From Actinomycetes bacterium (GTDB lineage: Bacteria > Actinomycetota > Acidimicrobiia > Acidimicrobiales > Palsa-688): DNA of 18,087 nt. How positions within the stretch are numbered: the first letter of the stretch is position 1; each line of letters opens with the position of its first letter. Below, in pieces: positions 1-6,497 of this stretch. The notes below the pieces were generated by a model. The model searched no databases. It was not told the DNA's origin and worked only from the letters and a program-made list of their open reading frames with translations. Position numbers and translations under genes: made by a program. The stretch spans positions 1 to 18,087 of the forward strand of contig JAKABK010000007.1 in NCBI GenBank assembly GCA_021796905.1, in the 5' to 3' direction.

Positions 1-420
1 CCCCCGACCTCGTCGGTCTTCGGGGCCTTCTTGGGCTACGACCCGATCAAGGAGCTGCTCGGCCCGAGCGGCGTCCTCGGCCGTCTCAGCCACTCCCAGG
101 CGTCGTACCTGACCGGGAGGTCGTTCTTCCCGAGCCTGATCGCCACCCCGTTCAAGAACGGGCTCAACGAGGCTCTCGACTTCGCCGTCGCCGGTTGCGG
201 TGTCGCCGCGATCGCGTCGGCCCTGATCGGCAAGCAGTACTTCTACCAGGCACCCGCCGAGGCGGCCGACGCCACCGGCGACCCTGCAGCAGCCACCCCG
301 AGCGACGGACCTGGCGCTCCCGCCGACACCGTGGGCTCGCCGGCGGTCAGCGGTCCCGGGACGCCGTCGGCGGTCGGGGGGGTCGGGCCGACCAGGTCGC
401 CCCGCTCCCTCGAGGGGTGA
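1..420 (+). CDS. MFS transporter, DHA2/EmrB-QacA type, C-terminal part (5' truncated)
   Basis: Frame 1 is open from the window edge to the TGA at 418-420, giving about 139 residues of a protein whose start lies outside. The visible part resembles the last membrane segments of 14-TM drug/proton antiporters of actinobacteria: a FLGYDPI stretch, a periplasmic loop with YLTGRSFFPSLI, then a hydrophobic helix (about residues 60-80 of the visible part) ending in GKQYFY. Export of drugs or metabolites by proton antiport is the family role; the substrate cannot be told. The last 60 residues are a Pro/Ala/Gly-rich, probably disordered cytoplasmic tail. An internal ATG at 31 is not the real start, because similarity continues upstream of it. 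A perfect hairpin follows 6 bp after the stop. Confidence 0.8.
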   Translation, partial: PPTSSVFGAFLGYDPIKELLGPSGVLGRLSHSQASYLTGRSFFPSLIATPFKNGLNEALDFAVAGCGVAAIASALIGKQYFYQAPAEAADATGDPAAATPSDGPGAPADTVGSPAVSGPGTPSAVGGVGPTRSPRSLEG

Positions 421-426
421 ACCGCC

Positions 427-458
427 GCCGGCTCCCCGGGGCGCCCCGGGGAGCCGGC
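427..458 (+). terminator. GC-rich perfect hairpin after the MFS gene
   Basis: A 15-bp perfect inverted repeat (427-441 against 444-458, arms GCCGGCTCCCCGGGG) starts 6 bp after the MFS stop codon. No T-run follows, so this would be an actinobacterial-type stem terminator without a U-tract. The position strongly suggests transcript end formation. The palindrome is also symmetrical for the other strand. Confidence 0.6.
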
Positions 459-512
459 GACCCGGAACCCGCGGTCGTCGCCGCTGCGGTCGTCACAGTC
501 GACCCCCGGCGC

Positions 513-518
513 TAGCCT
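513..518 (+). promoter_or_regulatory. Candidate -10 box (TAGCCT) for the DUF3040 gene
   Basis: TAGCCT fits the actinobacterial TANNNT -10 pattern and lies 40 bp before the ATG at 559. No good -35 is visible. The predicted leader of about 34 nt carries an AGGAA Shine-Dalgarno at 549-553, spaced 5 nt from the start, so this gene would have a normal leader, unlike several neighbours. Confidence 0.4.
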
Positions 519-558
519 GGGCCGGTCAGCCAGGAGCAGGACCGAACCAGGAACCGGT

Positions 559-849
559 ATGGAGCTCTCCCGCCAGGACCGTGAGGTGCTCGAGCAGCTC
601 GGCCGGGCCCTCGCCGAGGGCGACCCGGCCCTCGCCGTCGAGCTCGGTGTCGGCGGGCGCCGGCCCCGGGAGCGGCGCTGGGCGCTCAGCCTGGCCGCCG
701 CCTGGGTGCTCTTCGTCGCCGGGGTCGCTGTCGTGACCGGCTACCGCACCAACGGCCCGCTGGTCGGCCTCGGCTGCATCCTGGTCGTGCTCGGACTGTC
801 GATCGCCGCCGCCTGGGTGCCGGTGAGGCTGAGCAGCTACAGGTGCTGA
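559..849 (+). CDS. DUF3040 family two-helix membrane protein
   Basis: A 96-residue protein starting MELSRQDREVLEQLGRAL, the typical opening of the actinobacterial DUF3040 family, which reads roughly LS..E...L..IE..L...DP. An acidic amphipathic N-terminus (1-35, with DPALA) leads through a basic linker (RRPRERR) into two hydrophobic segments at about 41-60 and 65-88, so a small inner-membrane protein is expected. The function of the family is unknown. The start is supported by AGGAA at 549-553. It lies 37 bp before fbiC, which has its own -10 box. Assignment to the family is fairly sure; no biochemical role is claimed. Confidence 0.75.
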   Translation: MELSRQDREVLEQLGRALAEGDPALAVELGVGGRRPRERRWALSLAAAWVLFVAGVAVVTGYRTNGPLVGLGCILVVLGLSIAAAWVPVRLSSYRC

Positions 850-872
850 CCGGCCAGCAGCAACCACTCCGG

Positions 873-878
873 TAGCGT
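873..878 (+). promoter_or_regulatory. -10 box (TAGCGT) giving a probable leaderless fbiC mRNA
   Basis: TAGCGT ends 8 bp before the fbiC ATG at 887. With the usual 6-8 nt between -10 box and transcription start, RNA would begin at or next to the A of the ATG. No Shine-Dalgarno is visible before this ATG, which agrees with leaderless translation. Confidence 0.55.
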
Positions 879-886
879 CGCTGGCG

Positions 887-3181
887 ATGGACGCCGACTT
901 CTCCCGCCACGATCTCGCCACCGCCCCCCTCGACGACCTGCTCGCCGCCGCCCGGGCGGTACGCGACGCCGCCTTCGGTAACCGCAGCACCTTCTCACCC
1001 AAGGTGTTCGTACCGTTGAGCGAGCTCTGCCGCGACCGTTGCGGGTACTGCACCTTCGCGAAGGCCCCGGCCCGGGTCGCCGCCGCCTACCTGGAGCTCG
1101 ACGAGGTGCTCTCGATCGCCCGGCGGGGAGCGGCCGCCGGCTGCCACGAGGTGCTATTCACCCTCGGGGAGCGGCCCGAGGAGCGCTACCCGGCGGCGAG
1201 GGACTGGTTGTCCGCCCACGGTTACGCCTCGACGATCGAGTACCTGGTCGCCGCCGCCGGAGCAGTGCGCGACGAGACCGGCCTCCTGCCCCACGCCAAC
1301 GCCGGCGCCCTGCACCGCGACGAGCTGGCCGCGCTGCGCCCGGTCACCGCTTCGCAGGGGATGATGATCGAGACCCTCGTCGCCGACCTCCCCGCCCACC
1401 GCGGCTCGCCGGACAAGACCCCTTCCCGCCGGATCGCCACCCTGGAGGCCGCCGGGGAGCTGTCCATCCCCTTCACCACCGGGATCCTCGTAGGCATCGG
1501 GGAGAGCTTCGCCGACCGTCTCGACGCCCTGGACGCGATCGCGGCCTCGCATCGCCGCCACGGCCACGTGCAGGAGGTGATCGTCCAGAACTTCCTGCCC
1601 AAGCCGGGCACCGCGATGCGCTCCGTCCCCCCGCCCGACCCCGACGACTACCTGCGAAGCGTCGCCGCCGCCCGACTGGTGCTGCCGCCCTCGATCCACC
1701 TCCAGGCCCCACCGAACCTCACCGACGACTTCGGACGCCTCCAGGACGCCGGGATCGACGACTGGGGAGGCGTTTCCCCGCTCACCCCCGACCACGTCAA
1801 CCCCGAGCGACCCTGGCCGGCGATCGACGCGCTGCGGGCCGCGACCGAGGCCCGGGGCCGCACGCTTGCCCCCCGCCTCACGATCTACCCCGAGCTCGCC
1901 GCCGACCCCGAGCGCTGGCTCGACCCCGCGATGCGCTTCGCGGTCCTCGACCACTCCGACGCCGAGAGCCTCGGACGGGACCCCGAGGCGTGGTGCTCGG
2001 GGGGGGACGCCCCGCCGCCGTTGCTGGTGGGCAAAGACCTCCCCTCCCCCGGGCCGCTCGCCGCCGCCGGCAGCGCCGTCGCCGAGGTCCTCGCCGGGGT
2101 CGTAGCCGGCCAGGAGACCGGCGAGGCGGAGCTGGTCACCTTGTTCTCGGCCCGCGGACCGGAGGTGCGGGCGGTGGCCGAGGTGGCCGACGAGATCCGC
2201 CGGCGGGAGGTCGGCGAGGCGGTCACCTTCGTGGTCAACCGCAACATCAACTACACCAACGTCTGCACCTTCAAGTGCCGCTTCTGCGCGTTCTCGAAAG
2301 GTCCGTTGTCGCTCAACCTGCGCGGCGAGCCGTACCTGCTCGGGGTGGAGGAGATCAGCGCCCGCGTCGCCGAAGCCGAGGCCCGGGGAGCGACCGAGGT
2401 GTGCCTGCAAGGCGGCATCCATCCCCGCTTCGACGGGAACTACTACCTGGAGGTGATCCGGGCGGTCCGGGCGGCGTCACCGTCGATCCACATCCACGGT
2501 TTCACCGCGCTCGAGGTGACCGAGGGCGCCCGCCGCCTCGGCGAGCCGCTCGAGTCCTACCTGCGCCGGCTGATGGACGCCGGCTTGAAGACGCTGCCGG
2601 GCACCGCCGCGGAGATACTCGACGACGAGATCCGCGCCGTGCTCTGCCCCGACAAGATCAGCACCGAGGAGTGGCTCGAGGCGCACCGCACCGCTCATCG
2701 GGTCGGGTTGCGCTCGAATGTCACGATCATGTTCGGCGCCGTCGAGCGACCGGTCCACTGGGCACGCCACCTGCTGCGCACCCGGGAACTGCAGCGCGAG
2801 ACCGGGGGGTTCACCGAGCTGGTGCCGCTTCCGTTCGTGCACATGGCCACCCCGATCTACCTGCAGCGCCGGGCCCGGCGCGGCCCGACCTTCCGGGAGG
2901 CGCTGCTCGTGCACGCAGTCGGGCGGATCGCCTACGCCGGCGCGATCCCCAACGTGCAGGCCTCGTGGGTGAAGCTCGGCCCCGACGCCATCCCCCAGCT
3001 GCTCGCGGCCGGCTGCAACGACCTCGGCGGGACCCTCATGGACGAGAACATCTCCCGGGCCGCGGGCGCGACCCACGGCCAGCTCATGACCCCCGACGAC
3101 TTCCGACGGATAGTCGGACCGCTCGGCCGGCCGGTCGAGCAGCGCACCACCCTCTACGGGCGGGTCCCGCAACCGGCGTAG
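887..3181 (+). CDS. fbiC: Bifunctional FO synthase (CofG-CofH fusion), coenzyme F420 biosynthesis
   Basis: A 764-residue radical-SAM fusion that makes FO (7,8-didemethyl-8-hydroxy-5-deazariboflavin), the chromophore of F420, from tyrosine and 5-amino-6-ribitylaminouracil. The N-terminal CofG half carries the Fe-S motif C48-x3-C52-x2-C55 (CRDRCGYC). The CofH half starts near residue 415 and carries C460-x3-C464-x2-C467 (CTFKCRFC), preceded by NRNINYTNV. Later CofH landmarks include CLQGGIHP, IHIHGFTALEV, LPGTAAEIL, and GGTLMDENISRAAGA near the C-terminus. Both cysteine triads are intact and the length is normal for FbiC. The ATG at 887 is chosen because a -10 box ends 8 bp upstream. No other F420 genes are in the window. 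Confidence 0.97.
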   Translation: MDADFSRHDLATAPLDDLLAAARAVRDAAFGNRSTFSPKVFVPLSELCRDRCGYCTFAKAPARVAAAYLELDEVLSIARRGAAAGCHEVLFTLGERPEERYPAARDWLSAHGYASTIEYLVAAAGAVRDETGLLPHANAGALHRDELAALRPVTASQGMMIETLVADLPAHRGSPDKTPSRRIATLEAAGELSIPFTTGILVGIGESFADRLDALDAIAASHRRHGHVQEVIVQNFLPKPGTAMRSVPPPDPDDYLRSVAAARLVLPPSIHLQAPPNLTDDFGRLQDAGIDDWGGVSPLTPDHVNPERPWPAIDALRAATEARGRTLAPRLTIYPELAADPERWLDPAMRFAVLDHSDAESLGRDPEAWCSGGDAPPPLLVGKDLPSPGPLAAAGSAVAEVLAGVVAGQETGEAELVTLFSARGPEVRAVAEVADEIRRREVGEAVTFVVNRNINYTNVCTFKCRFCAFSKGPLSLNLRGEPYLLGVEEISARVAEAEARGATEVCLQGGIHPRFDGNYYLEVIRAVRAASPSIHIHGFTALEVTEGARRLGEPLESYLRRLMDAGLKTLPGTAAEILDDEIRAVLCPDKISTEEWLEAHRTAHRVGLRSNVTIMFGAVERPVHWARHLLRTRELQRETGGFTELVPLPFVHMATPIYLQRRARRGPTFREALLVHAVGRIAYAGAIPNVQASWVKLGPDAIPQLLAAGCNDLGGTLMDENISRAAGATHGQLMTPDDFRRIVGPLGRPVEQRTTLYGRVPQPA

Positions 3182-3204
3182 GCGCCGGCAGGTGCCGGCC
3201 GCCC

Positions 3205-3222
3205 GGCAGGTACCACCCTGCC
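3205..3222 (+). terminator. Short hairpin after fbiC (weak terminator candidate)
   Basis: GGCAGG (3205-3210) pairs with CCTGCC (3217-3222) around a 6-nt loop, within a GC-rich spacer (3182-3333) that repeats the motif GCAGGT three times (near 3188, 3207 and 3235). There is no T-run. It may end the fbiC transcript, but the stem is short and such hairpins are common at this GC content. Nothing else is recognisable in the spacer up to the promoter at 3334. Confidence 0.3.
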
Positions 3223-3333
3223 CCGGCCGCCCCGCAGGTACCGGCCCGCCCGACGGCGCCGCCCCCGAGCCGGGCCGGCGGGTGGTGGCGGTGCCCGGCG
3301 CCGGCAGCGACCGTTGGTCCCGTACCAGCTCGC

Positions 3334-3339
3334 TAGGAT
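3334..3339 (+). promoter_or_regulatory. -10 box (TAGGAT) directly before the haemolysin III-type gene
   Basis: TAGGAT is followed by 7 bp and then an in-frame TTG at 3347. This is the same geometry as at fbiC, ileS and divIVA, so a leaderless transcript starting at TTG 3347 is likely. An upstream in-frame TTG at 3314 would lie before this promoter. Confidence 0.5.
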
Positions 3340-3346
3340 CGACCGG

Positions 3347-4018
3347 TTGCCGTCCGCCTCCCCCGATCCCGGGCCGGCCTCCCGGCACCTGCAGCGGCCG
3401 AGCGGTAGCGCCCTCGCCCCGGTCTGGCGCGGTCGGACCCACCAGTGGGCCGCGGTGACGGCCGTTCCAGCCGGGACGGCCCTCGTGGTGCACCGCCCGG
3501 ATGCCGCCGTGGTCGGGTACGCGGCCGCCCTGGTGGCGTTGTTCGCGGTCAGCGCCAGCTACCACTGCCGGGACCTCCCCGTCGACCGGCGGCGACGCTG
3601 GCAGCGCGCCGACCGGGTGACCATCTACCTCTTCATCGCCGTCGCCTCGGTGCCCTTCTACCGCCGCGTCGCCCCCGGCACGCTCGGCGACTCGGTCATG
3701 GCCGCGGTCCTCGCCGGCGCGCTCAGCGGCGCTGCCCTCCAACTACGAGGCTCGTCGCGTAGCGCCGTCGCCGGAGGGGTGCTGTACCTGCTCACCAGCT
3801 GGCTGGCCGCTCTCACCCTGCCCGACGCGCTGCGGGTCCTCGGCCCGGTCGATCTCGCGCTGCTCGCGGCCACCGGGGCGCTCTACACCTCCGGCGCGAT
3901 CGTGCTGGCATCCCGCCGGCCCGACCCGGCGCCGGCGGTCTTCGGCTACCACGAGGTCTGGCACGCCTGCGTGATAGCCGCCTCGGCGTGCTACTTCGTG
4001 CTGGTCTGGCGGCTCTAG
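3347..4018 (+). CDS. Haemolysin III / PAQR (YqfA/TrhA-type) family membrane protein
   Basis: A 223-residue polytopic membrane protein from TTG 3347 (234 residues if TTG 3314 is used). Family signatures are SASYH (H73) after the second helix, ADRVTIYLFIAVASVPFY, and the C-terminal GYHEVWH with H202 and H206. These match the S-x3-H and HExxH residues that bind zinc in PAQR-fold proteins, so the metal site looks complete. About seven hydrophobic segments are visible. Bacterial members have been called haemolysin III or linked to membrane-lipid homeostasis; the real activity is unclear. Deviations include DR where DH is usual (D89-R90). The first ~30 residues are Pro/Arg-rich, so the true start could even be later. 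It converges with bpa. Confidence 0.8.
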   Translation: MPSASPDPGPASRHLQRPSGSALAPVWRGRTHQWAAVTAVPAGTALVVHRPDAAVVGYAAALVALFAVSASYHCRDLPVDRRRRWQRADRVTIYLFIAVASVPFYRRVAPGTLGDSVMAAVLAGALSGAALQLRGSSRSAVAGGVLYLLTSWLAALTLPDALRVLGPVDLALLAATGALYTSGAIVLASRRPDPAPAVFGYHEVWHACVIAASACYFVLVWRL

Positions 4019-4040
4019 GCCCGGCGGCTCCAGGCCCGGC
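4011..4040 (+). repeat. 15-bp tandem duplication spanning the haemolysin III stop codon
   Basis: GGCTCTAGGCCCGGC (4011-4025) is followed at once by GGCTCCAGGCCCGGC (4026-4040), with one mismatch. The first copy contains the TAG stop (4016-4018); in the second copy the same place reads CAG. This looks like a slippage duplication of the gene end into the convergent spacer. Confidence 0.75.
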
Positions 4041-4052
4041 GGGGCGCCGGTA

Positions 4053-4080
4053 CGCCGTCCCCGGCCCGCCGTCCCCGGCC
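4053..4080 (+). repeat. 14-bp perfect tandem duplication between convergent genes
   Basis: CGCCGTCCCCGGCC occurs at 4053-4066 and again at 4067-4080 without a mismatch, in the 115-bp spacer between the convergent haemolysin III and bpa genes. No clear terminator hairpin is seen there, and no function is assigned. Confidence 0.75.
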
Positions 4081-4133
4081 CGAGCAGGAGACGCCCGGCC
4101 GACACCCTGGTCCGGCGCCCGGCCCGCCGGACG

Positions 4134-4616
4134 CTACAGGTAGGTCCCGGGAGCCGAGGGTCGCTCCTCGCCGGGGGGGAGACCACGGCGGCGCATCTCC
4201 TCGAGCTGGGAGCGTGCCGCCATCTGCTGGGCGAACAGGGTGGCCTGGATACCGTGGAAGAGGCCTTCCAGCCAGCCGACGAGCTGGGCCTGGGCGACAC
4301 GGAGCTCGCCCTCGCTCGGCACCTCACCCGCCCCGAAGGGGAGGGTGACCCGCTCGAGCTCCTCTCGCAGGTCGGGCGACAGCCCGCTCGCCAGCTCCGC
4401 GATCGAGGTGTCGTAGACCTCCCGCATCCGGGTACGGCTCGCCTCGTCGAGAGGGGCCTGACGGACCTCCTCGAGCAACTGCTTGATCATCGATCCGATC
4501 CTCATGACCTTGGCCGGCTGCTCGACGGTCTCGGCTCCTGGAGCGTCGCCGTCCCTGTCGCCGCCCGGCGCCTGGAGGACCACCAGCTCTGAAGGAGGAT
4601 GTTGGGGAACAGACAT
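4134..4616 (-). CDS. bpa: Bacterial proteasome activator (Bpa/PafE family)
   Basis: A 160-residue protein of the actinobacterial Bpa (PafE, DUF2587) family: an ATP-independent ring that docks on the 20S proteasome and opens its gate for unfolded substrates. The core is highly typical: VEQPAKVMRIGSMIKQLLEE, APLDEASRTRM, LRIAQAQ-like LRVAQAQLVGWLEGLFHGIQ and FAQQMAARSQLEEMR, forming a helical bundle. The C-terminus GTYL corresponds to the family's GQYL, the HbYX-like tail that enters the proteasome alpha-ring pockets. The N-terminal ~35 residues are poorly conserved. ATG 4616 (MSVPQHPP) is chosen over the longer ATG 4670 because a CAGACT box lies 6 bp upstream and the longer N-terminus is unlike the family. 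Proteasome subunits are not in the window. Confidence 0.93.
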   Translation of the reverse strand: MSVPQHPPSELVVLQAPGGDRDGDAPGAETVEQPAKVMRIGSMIKQLLEEVRQAPLDEASRTRMREVYDTSIAELASGLSPDLREELERVTLPFGAGEVPSEGELRVAQAQLVGWLEGLFHGIQATLFAQQMAARSQLEEMRRRGLPPGEERPSAPGTYL

Positions 4617-4622
4617 GCCTCC

Positions 4623-4628
4623 AGTCTG
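4623..4628 (-). promoter_or_regulatory. Weak -10-like box (CAGACT) before bpa
   Basis: On the minus strand CAGACT is followed by 6 bp (GGAGGC) and the ATG at 4616. It departs from TANNNT at the first base. The GGAG could alternatively act as a Shine-Dalgarno but is only 1-2 nt from the start, which is too close. Confidence 0.3.
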
Positions 4629-4690
4629 CCCGCTGGAGCGGCGCTCGCCGACGCCGGCCCACTCCGACACGACATGAAGGATGCCGTACC

Positions 4691-4763
4691 AGGGTCAGCG
4701 GGCCCCAGGGTCAGCGGGCCCCAGGGTCAGCGGGCCCCAGGGTCAGCGGGCCCCAGGGTCAGC
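4691..4763 (+). repeat. 16-bp tandem repeat, four perfect copies plus a partial fifth
   Basis: The unit AGGGTCAGCGGGCCCC starts at 4691, 4707, 4723 and 4739 with no mismatch, and a partial copy (AGGGTCAGC) runs 4755-4763. The partial copy contains the stop codon of the minus-strand phosphodiesterase gene (TCA at 4759-4761). The array therefore looks like an outward multiplication of that stop-codon region into the 142-bp spacer before bpa. Being 16 bp long, the unit does not keep frame. The identical copies suggest a recent or still unstable array. Confidence 0.9.
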
Positions 4764-5880
4764 CGGCCGCGACGAGCAGGGGCACCAGGACCTCGTCGGG
4801 GGTGAGCGAACCGTGGCGGCACACCAGGGCGACCTCCTTGCGGTCGTCGGGGTCGAGATAGCCGACCGGTTCCCACGGCACGAGTGCCACGTCACCGAGC
4901 CGGGCCCGAGCGACCGGACCGAGGGGCCCGCCGTACCACCCCTCGGCGTCGAGCTCGTCGACGGTGCGCACCCAGGCCTGGTCGCCGTAGCGGGCGACGA
5001 GAGCGTCGCGGACCTCGGCCTCGGCGCCGGGCCGGGCGTGGAACCATCTGAAGCGCGCCTCACCGGAGAGCATCCGGACCCCTTCGAGCAGGTCCCGGTC
5101 GATCGGCCGTGCCCGGCTCCCGACCTCGACCTGGCCGTGGTCGGCGGTGACCGCCAGGGCAGCGCCGGAGGGGAGCGCCCCCAGCAGCTCCGCCACGAGC
5201 CGGTCGGTCCAGCGCAGCTCCGCTTCGTAGTGGGCCCCGAGCCCGGCGGCGTGGGCGACCTTGTCGACGGCGTCGTAGTAGGCGTAGACGAACCGCTCCC
5301 CCGCCGCCAGGGCCGCACCCACCTCCACCGCCATCCCCGACGGCGCGTGCCAGGAGCGGTCCACGCCACCACGCAAATGTGACTCGCTGAAACCGCTACC
5401 CCGGAACGCGGAGCTGCTGACCACCGGCACCGCCCGGCCAGCGAAGGGGACGGCCGCACTGAAGGTCGCCGGCGGGACCCTCTGGCGGGCGTCGCCGCTC
5501 GGGGTCGTCCAACGCAGCACGTTGAGCACCTCCTCCCCGACCGGGCCGCCGTCGACGCGCACCCGGTAGCCGACCACCCCGTGGAGCGCGGGCGCGACGC
5601 CGGCTGCTATGGAGGTGAGGGCGGTGGCCGTGGTGGTCGGCGCGACCGAGGTGATCGGACCGCCGGTCATCGACGCCAACGTCGGGACCAGCTCCCAGCG
5701 ACCCTCGAGCTGTTGCCATCCGAGGCCGTCGAGCACCAACAGGACCACCTGTCGGGCGTCGGCCGCGGGTGCCGGGACCCAGTCGGGACGGGTTCCCGCT
5801 CCGGCGAGCAACGCCGGGACCAGCGACGACAAGCAGGCCCCGTCGTAGGCGGGGAGGGTCGGCGAGGGCACGGACGCCAC
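4759..5880 (-). CDS. Alkaline phosphatase superfamily phosphodiesterase/nucleotide pyrophosphatase
   Basis: A 373-residue type I phosphodiesterase-like hydrolase. Metal-binding and catalytic landmarks of the alkaline phosphatase fold are in order: VVLLVLDGLGW with D51, TSVAPTTTATALTS holding the expected Thr nucleophile (about 83-85), APALHGVVGY with H100, YYDAVDKVAHAAG (the D-x3-H metal motif), and VTADHGQVEV (D-H metal ligands). No signal peptide is evident, so a cytoplasmic place is likely; the substrate (nucleotide or phospholipid-like diester) is unknown. GTG 5880 is preferred because TAGGGT ends 7 bp upstream; a longer ATG at 5970 would add 30 Pro-rich residues overlapping the divergent promoter region. 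It is transcribed away from the Rrf2 gene. Confidence 0.85.
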   Translation of the reverse strand: MASVPSPTLPAYDGACLSSLVPALLAGAGTRPDWVPAPAADARQVVLLVLDGLGWQQLEGRWELVPTLASMTGGPITSVAPTTTATALTSIAAGVAPALHGVVGYRVRVDGGPVGEEVLNVLRWTTPSGDARQRVPPATFSAAVPFAGRAVPVVSSSAFRGSGFSESHLRGGVDRSWHAPSGMAVEVGAALAAGERFVYAYYDAVDKVAHAAGLGAHYEAELRWTDRLVAELLGALPSGAALAVTADHGQVEVGSRARPIDRDLLEGVRMLSGEARFRWFHARPGAEAEVRDALVARYGDQAWVRTVDELDAEGWYGGPLGPVARARLGDVALVPWEPVGYLDPDDRKEVALVCRHGSLTPDEVLVPLLVAAG

Positions 5881-5887
5881 CGTAGAG

Positions 5888-5893
5888 ACCCTA
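5888..5893 (-). promoter_or_regulatory. -10 box (TAGGGT) of the phosphodiesterase gene
   Basis: On the minus strand TAGGGT is followed by 7 bp and GTG at 5880, implying a leaderless message. It forms one side of a 96-bp divergent promoter region shared with the Rrf2 gene. Confidence 0.5.
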
Positions 5894-5943
5894 CCGGGCG
5901 GCGTCGGGCACGGCCCGGGGGCACGAGGCGGCCGGGGCGGGGT

Positions 5944-5957
5944 GGCCGCCGGCGGCC
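5944..5957. promoter_or_regulatory. 14-bp perfect palindrome in the divergent promoter region
   Basis: GGCCGCC at 5944-5950 is mirrored by GGCGGCC at 5951-5957. It overlaps the place where the -35 of the Rrf2 promoter should lie (-10 at 5965-5970), so it could be an operator. It is made only of G and C, which makes chance occurrence likely here, and known Rrf2 operators contain A/T positions. Confidence 0.25.
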
Positions 5958-5964
5958 CTCGGCG

Positions 5965-5970
5965 TACCAT
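5965..5970 (+). promoter_or_regulatory. -10 box (TACCAT) of the Rrf2 gene
   Basis: TACCAT ends 6 bp before GTG 5977, the start that gives the standard Rrf2 N-terminus (MKVSTRGDYA). RNA would begin on the start codon, and there is no Shine-Dalgarno. Confidence 0.5.
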
Positions 5971-5976
5971 GGCGGT

Positions 5977-6495
5977 GTGAAGGTGTCGACTCGGGGCGAT
6001 TACGCCAGTCGGGCGCTGCTGTCACTGGCCCTCCACGCCGGCGCCCAGCAGCCCACGTCGGTGAGGGACATCGCCGAGAGGACCGGGCTGCCCCAGCCAT
6101 ACCTCGAGCAGATCCTCCTCGCCCTGAAAGGGGCGGGCCTGGTGCGCTCCAAGCGGGGCGTCGGCGGGGGCTACGTCCTCGCCCGCCCGGCGGCGGGGAT
6201 CACCCTGGGGGAGATCGTGAGCGCGGTCGACGGGCCGATCGTCGCCGGGGACTTCGGGGAGCCGCACCAGAACGGGGCGTGCGACCACGAGGGACAGTGC
6301 GTGCTGCTGTCGGTGTGGGCGGAGGTGGGTAACCACATGCGCAGCCACCTCGACTCCTTCACCCTCGCCGACATGGTCCTGCAGGCCACCGGCGGGTCGT
6401 CTGCCGCCACCTCCGGCGACAGCCAGGCGCAGGGCTCGGACGTCGGCGAGGAGACCGGGGCGACGGCGCCGGCGCTGGTGGCACCAGTAGGCTGA
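5977..6495 (+). CDS. Rrf2 family transcriptional regulator, possible Fe-S/redox sensor
   Basis: A 172-residue winged-helix regulator of the Rrf2 family (IscR, NsrR, CymR relatives). The start MKVSTRGDYASRALLSLALH is typical, followed by the helix-turn-helix (about 26-48, VRDIAERTGLPQPYLEQIL) and the wing (RSKRGVGGGYVLARP). The cluster region has C102 and C108 in a C-x5-C pair, but W114 stands where IscR/NsrR have their third cysteine. D8 aligns with the Asp that serves as a cluster ligand in Streptomyces NsrR. The last 35 residues are a low-complexity tail. The frame is open upstream, but GTG 5977 fits both the family N-terminus and the -10 box. The stop is 2 bp before the next gene, so the two are probably co-regulated. 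Confidence 0.9.
   Translation: MKVSTRGDYASRALLSLALHAGAQQPTSVRDIAERTGLPQPYLEQILLALKGAGLVRSKRGVGGGYVLARPAAGITLGEIVSAVDGPIVAGDFGEPHQNGACDHEGQCVLLSVWAEVGNHMRSHLDSFTLADMVLQATGGSSAATSGDSQAQGSDVGEETGATAPALVAPVG
6488..6493 (+). promoter_or_regulatory. Possible internal -10 box (TAGGCT) overlapping the Rrf2 stop codon
   Basis: TAGGCT ends on the T of the Rrf2 stop TGA (6493-6495), only 4 bp before ATG 6498. The spacing is shorter than at the other genes, so RNA may start just after the A of the ATG, or the box may be fortuitous. It could give the downstream gene a second promoter besides read-through. Confidence 0.3.
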
Positions 6496-6497
6496 GG

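Noticed and set aside
1039..3336. A 765-codon plus-strand frame overlapping fbiC, and similar very long Arg/Pro-rich frames opposite or inside ileS, fbiC and the acetyltransferase fusion
   Set aside because: These are shadows typical of very GC-rich DNA. Their translations are low-complexity Arg/Pro/Gly without domain motifs, while the overlapping frames encode clear conserved proteins.
4617..4670. Extended bpa start at ATG 4670
   Set aside because: The added residues are not family-like, and ATG 4616 has the better upstream context.
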